A stretch of DNA of 64,000 nt from assembly GCA_031761405.1 (NCBI GenBank), contig JASEVX010000008.1, positions 70,497,717 through 70,561,716 on the forward strand, written 5' to 3'. The stretch is from Serripes groenlandicus (Eukaryota > Mollusca > Bivalvia > Cardiida > Cardiidae). The translations under genes were made by a program, and so were the position numbers. Shown here piece by piece: positions 58,986 through 64,000 of the stretch (within the stretch, counting starts at the first letter, position 1; each line of letters opens with the position of its first letter). The notes under the pieces are model-generated. The model worked only from the letters and a program-made list of their open reading frames with translations, searched no databases and was not told the origin of the DNA.

Positions 58986-59545
58986 TACCGAATAGTAGGT
59001 CATACACCGGCATTTAACAGTTCTTCGTCTCAATAAGGTTTTTGTTAAGACCAGAAATTAACTAGGTTAACAACACCTTGTATTTTTCACATTGTTTTGT
59101 AATCGTTGAAGGCATCGGAACTACTTGATTAGTGTTTGTAAATCGTATCATGTTAACGAACACACGACTCCGAGCAATACATGTTAACACTGAGGGCGTT
59201 ACCGCCCCCAACACTAACATTCGCCACAGACCATCATTTTAGTGATCAAATACCTGTAGTATGAACACCACTGATACAGATCATACAGCCAGTCATGTAC
59301 ACTTTTTACTTTAACCTTTTTTCACTTTCAGACACATTGTGCACACCTGCATCAGACGACTTTTGATTACATTGTGGCATGTAAATTGCTCATCATTGCC
59401 AGAATGGATTTCAGTTCGATTCAATAATTACACTTGCAGATATACAATTTTTTTTATTTGGTTGCCAAGATGTTTTCAAAGAAATCTGCTGCAGATGTGT
59501 TTCTTATTGGAAAAGTTTACGGATATCACTGAATCGTTTTAACCC
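58986..59545. mobile_element. Unassigned sequence and a dispersed repeat copy (59330-59545)
   Basis: 59460-59520 (GATGTTTTCAAAGAAATCTG, CTGCAGATGTG, TTGGAAAAGTT) matches the end of the family seen at 63620-63692. Confidence 0.55.
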
Positions 59546-60116
59546 TTTCACTGTCGAATTTCACAAATTCGACTTTTCCATGTTGAACATTGGATCACTC
59601 CATATTTCGTTTAACAAGAAATTTGGTAAAATGAAATCGTTACGAGCTGTCTCAGCTGAATCTGCATTGTTTGCAGAAACCTTTAATTGTCTTTTTCAGC
59701 GAAAGAATGAACTGCTGGAGAATTTCGTTCAGTAATATAGAAGTAAGGGGAACTTTGATACAGTTCAGTGACATCATAGTTCCTGGTGGATATTCGGAAA
59801 CGGACACTTAGTTCGAAGTTTTGAACATCCCGTGACCCTTAACCTCATACATATGTCAGTTGACGTCTCAATCACAGACGAATTTATGAATAAGTACGGG
59901 AAAAAAGGACATGTCGTTGAAAATGAGCGATGTCCCATTTTTAGACACTAATTTCGTTTCTGCATCATACTGCAAAGTCTTTTCATGGCAGACGTCGCTG
60001 TAAACATCACACCAGTGAATTGGTTACATATTTTATAAGTGTACACAAAACAAAGATAGCAATGAAGGTAAATGTTGTTTGTCTCATTGTATCACAATGC
60101 TGCATGCTTTGATCTT
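59546..60116. other. No feature recognised
   Basis: A small hairpin GTCGAATTTCACAAATTCGAC-like pairing lies near 59562. Otherwise unique-looking. Confidence 0.4.
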
Positions 60117-60340
60117 AACGGCGTTTACAAATGGTTCCAGTGATTCTCTGACTTTCTCACAATATTATTCCACAAAGCAGTTTCCCAAGCCAACTTGTAA
60201 CCTTTCCATTTAATTGTAGACTATTGCTGGAGTAGTGAAGATATTCACAACACATTTTATCCATCAACACAAAATAACCAATGACCGAGATGTGTTTCGA
60301 ACTCACGACCCCTTGATATTGCGGGTAGACTTAATCTAGA
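60117..60340 (-). mobile_element. SINE-like copy
   Basis: TAACGGCGTTTACAAATGG at the left and GTTTCGAACTCACGACCCC at the right (reversed B-box) give the family layout. Confidence 0.6.
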
Positions 60341-60617
60341 ATATTTAGTTGTAGTATTTCAGGTTAATGTGAAATATCGACACGAAATCGGTATCCAATT
60401 ATAAGTCCTTATCAACTATTTAAAAAAAAAACCCACTATCGAATACAATTTATACAAATGATCTATGTATATCAGTCAACCTTTCTAGTTGAGGGTCTTC
60501 GTGATTGTCCGAAACCGCATCTATATATTAAAAAGGTACATTAGCGTAAAACTGATTGGGCTATACAGTTATAATTTGTTGTCAAACTATGCAGCTGGGA
60601 CTAGATTATATGAGCTT

Positions 60618-60835
60618 AAAGTCTCGACCCGGATCAGCCTTAGCATGCCGCGCAGGCTAATCCGGGTCGATATTTTTCTCCTCATGTGGATTTTCTGTTT
60701 CGGGAATCATTACTCTATACCTCTATCTCCCAGAGACGGAATATGTCGGCCCGGATTAGCCTGCACGGACTGCGCTGGCTGTGTCGATACATTACGCAGA
60801 GGCCATACTGTTGGTTTCCTCGTCGAACGGCTCGT
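60618..60835. mobile_element. Palindromic MITE copy
   Basis: ATCAGCCTTAGCATGCCGCG, GGATTTTCTGTTTCGGGAAT and GACGGAATATGTCGGCCCGG match 62542-62804. The left terminal repeat is truncated. Confidence 0.75.
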
Positions 60836-62104
60836 ATGTAGACGAGCAGTGAAGGTTCCGGTGAGACTGTGAGTGCCTGAGTCTTCACTACATACCTAGA
60901 CGCATGGAGATCCCAACTTCGAACGCTTTAAAACGAATGAAGAACTATACACTGTGTATGTCAGTCAACCTCTCTAGTTCAATTAAGGACAGGTTTGACG
61001 GAAAGGAAATACAAAAGGTTGATTGATAAAGTATAACTATGTATGAACAATCATTGCCTTTCTGCAATGTGTAACTTATGACAAATACAATAGTGTATTA
61101 ACTATTCGATAGCGATAGCAAATGTTCGCTTAGACACTGACTTTAACTTGTTATTACAATGAGTAAAACTCCTTAGTTCCGATGAAGGGTGTTTTAAACA
61201 TCCCACTTGCTTTCTCGTTATAGCGCACTTTACCTAAAGGATGTTGGGTTTTCCAAAATGAATAATTTACCTTATCATGTATTGGCGGGGGGACGAGACA
61301 AAAAGGGCCCTACCATACACATAGGTACATGTTAGCTTTGATGAACAGTGTCGGACCATACAAGAGTAGGACCCTACTACTCACATAAGTATGTTTTCCA
61401 AAGCTTTTTTGAAGCATCTGTCAAATTGTGAAGATTCAGGTAAGACTAAGCGAATATACAGGCTGATCTGAACCAACTCTTTTGAGAATTGCCAACTTGT
61501 ACCTTTGTCCTGGCACGGATACATATGACGTTTTTGAGACTCACTTGATAAATTATGTAGGTCAATACAGATTATTAGTGGAAGAGTCCTTCTAATTATT
61601 CTCTGATTCTGCACACCGCTTCGGAATTGTAGTAACCGAACCGGCCGCCCCGAAAGCGGCAGACCAGGGTTCGATCCTTTAACGGGTTATGCCAAATATT
61701 TTGAAATTGTAGTAGTGGCTTCTCGTTCTTGGAGCTCTGGTCGACGGGCATGTTATTACCAATAAAACGCTGGTGTTCACAGAGCTCTCGGTGAGACGAT
61801 TCTTTTGAGTACCAACATCAAAGGTTTTTAATGATTGCGAAGAGAGATATCATATAAGAAAGACCTATTAACTCCTCCTTATCTAGTCCTCCGGTGTTCA
61901 GATATAATTACCAGCAGTTCCTATGGTTTACAGTACTAAATAAGATAGGTACCTAAATAAGATCACCACTCAAACAGACTTATTTATCTATAGATGAGTG
62001 TGTGTTGTATTCGTTTTTTTAGAATATGTAAATTTAACCTGATACATTTTAATTGCAAAACGATGTTATTCAAATATTTGTGTTTTGCAAAACTATGGTC
62101 ATAC
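60836..62104. other. No gene recognised
   Basis: Unique-looking AT-rich sequence. A weak tRNA-like piece with GGGTTCGATCC lies at 61660-61680, without a foldable tRNA around it. Confidence 0.4.
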
Positions 62105-62541
62105 CTCATTCAACCTCTTTCTACGTGCAAACGCATTTTGGCGCATCGGCAGCAGACGACCTTTGAAAACACCACGCGCATTCATTGTTTACAAATTATT
62201 GTTAACGCTTTTCAATGGTGATTTGAAAACAAAAACAAAAACTAGATTTATTGTTTAAAGGGAAAATCATTCAAGAGTAACTATAGTTGTTATGATGAAA
62301 ATGCTCATACCTGTATGTACATATTCATGATCACGTGAGAGGAAATTACACTGAATTGAACATGATATTCAAGAACAGCCGTACATAACGATTTCACTTT
62401 AATTTTACCCTTTAATCATTTATAAAGATTTTCCACATTTAATCATTTATAAAGATTTTCCACATTTAATCAAGATATTTTAAAAGTCGCATGCTGCGCA
62501 CTTGTTGTATTTTGGAAAAGGTTTAAGAGCTAACACATATC
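62105..62541. repeat. Dispersed repeat fragment and a 29-bp duplication
   Basis: 62125-62185 (GCGCATCGGCAGCAGACGAC) belongs with 63510-63540. At 62411-62475, TTTATAAAGATTTTCCACAT is repeated in 2.3 units of 29 bp. Confidence 0.6.
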
Positions 62542-62804
62542 AGCCGTCTCGCGAGAAAACCAACATTATGGCCTCTGTGTAATGTATCGACCCAGATCAG
62601 CCTGCGCAGTCCGCACAGACTGATCCGGGCCGACACATTCCGTCTCAGGGGAATAGAGGTATGAAGTAATGATTCCTGAAACAGAAAATCCACAGGAGGC
62701 GTAAGGTGTCTATCCGGGTAGGCCTGTGTGGCATGCTTAGGCTGATCCGGGTCGATACTTTACGCAGAGTCTACAATGTTGGTTTTCTCGCGGGACGGCT
62801 TACT
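62542..62804. mobile_element. Full-length palindromic MITE (~260 bp)
   Basis: Terminal inverted repeats of about 52 bp: AGCCGTCTCGCGAGAAAACC at the left and its near reverse complement GGTTTTCTCGCGGGACGGCT at the right, extending inward to ATCGACCC/GGGTCGAT. A second inverted pair lies inside. No coding capacity. It is the most intact of four copies in the window. Confidence 0.85.
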
Positions 62805-63479
62805 TGTTGTATGTGGGAAATGGTTTAAAAGTCAAGTCAAAAGTTTTTATTGGCGAAAAATATAGCAAAGGTTTTATAGTCTTTACAGGCGGACAAAGAA
62901 AATACATATTATATAACATGAGACAAATATTATTGATACATTGTATTGTTTAAAAACATCAAAGAAGATTGCCGACAAAATTCCTATATGCAAATCAATC
63001 ATTTAAACCACAATGTCAACAGATTTACATAGTTCAAGTTATATTGATTACCACCTTCATAACAATGCTGTCACCGCCCTATGGACGATTTAAGTACCCG
63101 GTTCGATCAGTGAATTTCGATATGTTTGAATTATAAAGCGTCTACAAACTAATTGTTTTACAGATTTGTATGGATATCTCTTGTTTATCAATTGCAAAGT
63201 CGTTAAGTCCAAAATTTGTCCAGCACAATTGTGATGCATGTTTGTTATTCATTGTATATGTTGGTGAGTAAACAAAGACATAGCGAAGTCATCTGCAAAT
63301 TATTATTCTTTTTGTTTAGTAAAATTGCCCCTAGTGTGGCCCCTGGAACAATCAGTAGTTGTTAGCCTATAGCTATGAGAAAGAGTGTACATGTAATTGC
63401 AAATCTTTATCTTATCCAAGATGTTAGTTCACACTGAAGGCTAATGCTACCAATCTTCAGTTGTCATAACAGTTATTTA
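62805..63479. other. No gene recognised
   Basis: 62830-62950 has the look of an old retroelement end (TTTTTATTGGCGAAAAATAT). The rest is unassigned. Confidence 0.35.
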
Positions 63480-63692
63480 CCCCCTTTTCAACTTACGGAC
63501 GTATTTTGGCGCATCTACAGCAAGCGAAGTTTGAAAGCATTGTTGCAAAAGTAGATATTGCTCATACTGAGAAATTACACCTTTTGCTAAAATGTTTTCA
63601 ACTGTACATTCATTTAAAGAATTCTTTCTTATTTTGCCTAGATGTTTTCTAAGTCGTCTGCTGCAGATTTGTTGCATGTGGGAAAGAGTTAA
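63480..63692. mobile_element. Dispersed repeat, most complete copy; progenitor of the 34-bp array
   Basis: Begins CGTATTTTGGCGCATCTACA and ends GTCTGCTGCAGATTTGTTGC plus ATGTGGGAAAGAGTTAA. Related pieces lie at 12830, 21371, 22440, 59330 and 62125. Its end matches the 34-bp unit of 22498-25610 (GATTCGTCGTACGTGGGAAA + GGGGTTAA). Confidence 0.6.
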
Positions 63693-64000
63693 TTGTTTAA
63701 TCAGATGTAGAGAAACACAATCCACTATTGTACTTTCCCATTGGCTTTCTATTTGCATACCGTCGAAAGCATTTTCGAAGTCCAAGTGAACATGCTTGTT
63801 CGTTTATTAATAGGCTGTCGGTCGTTGCAACAATGCTGTTAATGATGGTTTTTAGATACGAACTTACTGGCGACAAAAAAGTGTAATACCCAGCCAGCTG
63901 TTGTTTGCCATTTTGGATTTCTGTCTATATTAGCTTGATAACTGCCTGTTCCATAATTCGGTACGTTGTTTCCCCTTTGTAAATACAATGCTAGAAAGTT
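63693..64000. other. Window end, nothing recognised
   Basis: Unique-looking sequence without a supported gene. Confidence 0.35.

Noticed and set aside
61381..61614. 77-codon minus-strand frame in the unique region
   Set aside because: No recognisable domain, codon pattern or splice support.
63477..63785. 102-codon minus-strand frame
   Set aside because: Most of it lies in a dispersed repeat family (63480-63692) found broken elsewhere in the window.

Overview
The window is eukaryotic and non-coding-rich: spliced exons with GT/AG borders, a broken non-LTR retrotransposon, a Penelope-like remnant, several tRNA- and 5S-derived SINE-like copies, palindromic MITE-like elements and very large tandem arrays. 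The dispersed repeats and the type of BHMT protein suggest a bivalve mollusc, probably a heterodont clam; that is recognition from memory, not a database result.

One real gene is supported. It lies on the minus strand, from about 31,040 down to 1,186, and encodes a betaine-homocysteine S-methyltransferase (BHMT)-like enzyme. I read six well-supported coding exons (20,568-20,784; 14,442-14,636; 10,727-10,838; 7,012-7,193; 4,020-4,101; 1,186-1,472) and one likely first exon (30,898-31,040). All phases agree and the joined product would be about 405 residues. The three zinc-ligand cysteines are present (one in exon 5, two in exon 7). Introns lengthen from about 2.5 kb at the 3' end to 10.1 kb at the 5' end, and most of their length is unrelated minisatellites: 21 bp in intron 6, 37-38 bp in intron 4, 57 bp and 15 bp in intron 3, 33-34 bp plus 34 bp plus 44 bp in intron 2, and 19 bp plus 34 bp in intron 1. 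A 20-bp array supplies the stop codon and poly(A) signals. Exon 3 may have lost its normal acceptor and has a decayed partial copy beside it.

Intron 1 also holds a 5S rRNA-derived repeat, a Penelope-like GIY-YIG remnant and a 5'-truncated, frameshifted LINE on the gene's strand.

Upstream of the gene, 31.4-52.3 kb is almost solid satellite: 39-bp, 70-bp (about 128 copies), 28-bp (about 212 copies), 59-bp (about 24 copies) and 25-bp (about 110 copies) arrays. The most striking point is that the 70-bp and 28-bp arrays sit in the same order as two segments of one dispersed SINE-like element. A plain copy of that element is at 58,466-58,705, so about 15 kb appears to be a single element copy with two internal segments amplified in place. 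A small expansion of the same family is at 48,200-48,480 and a 25-bp reverse-orientation array is at 49,200-52,285.

From 52.3 to 64.0 kb I see no gene: SINE and MITE copies, a 1.67-kb terminal-inverted-repeat element with an 8-bp target duplication, and unique AT-rich DNA.
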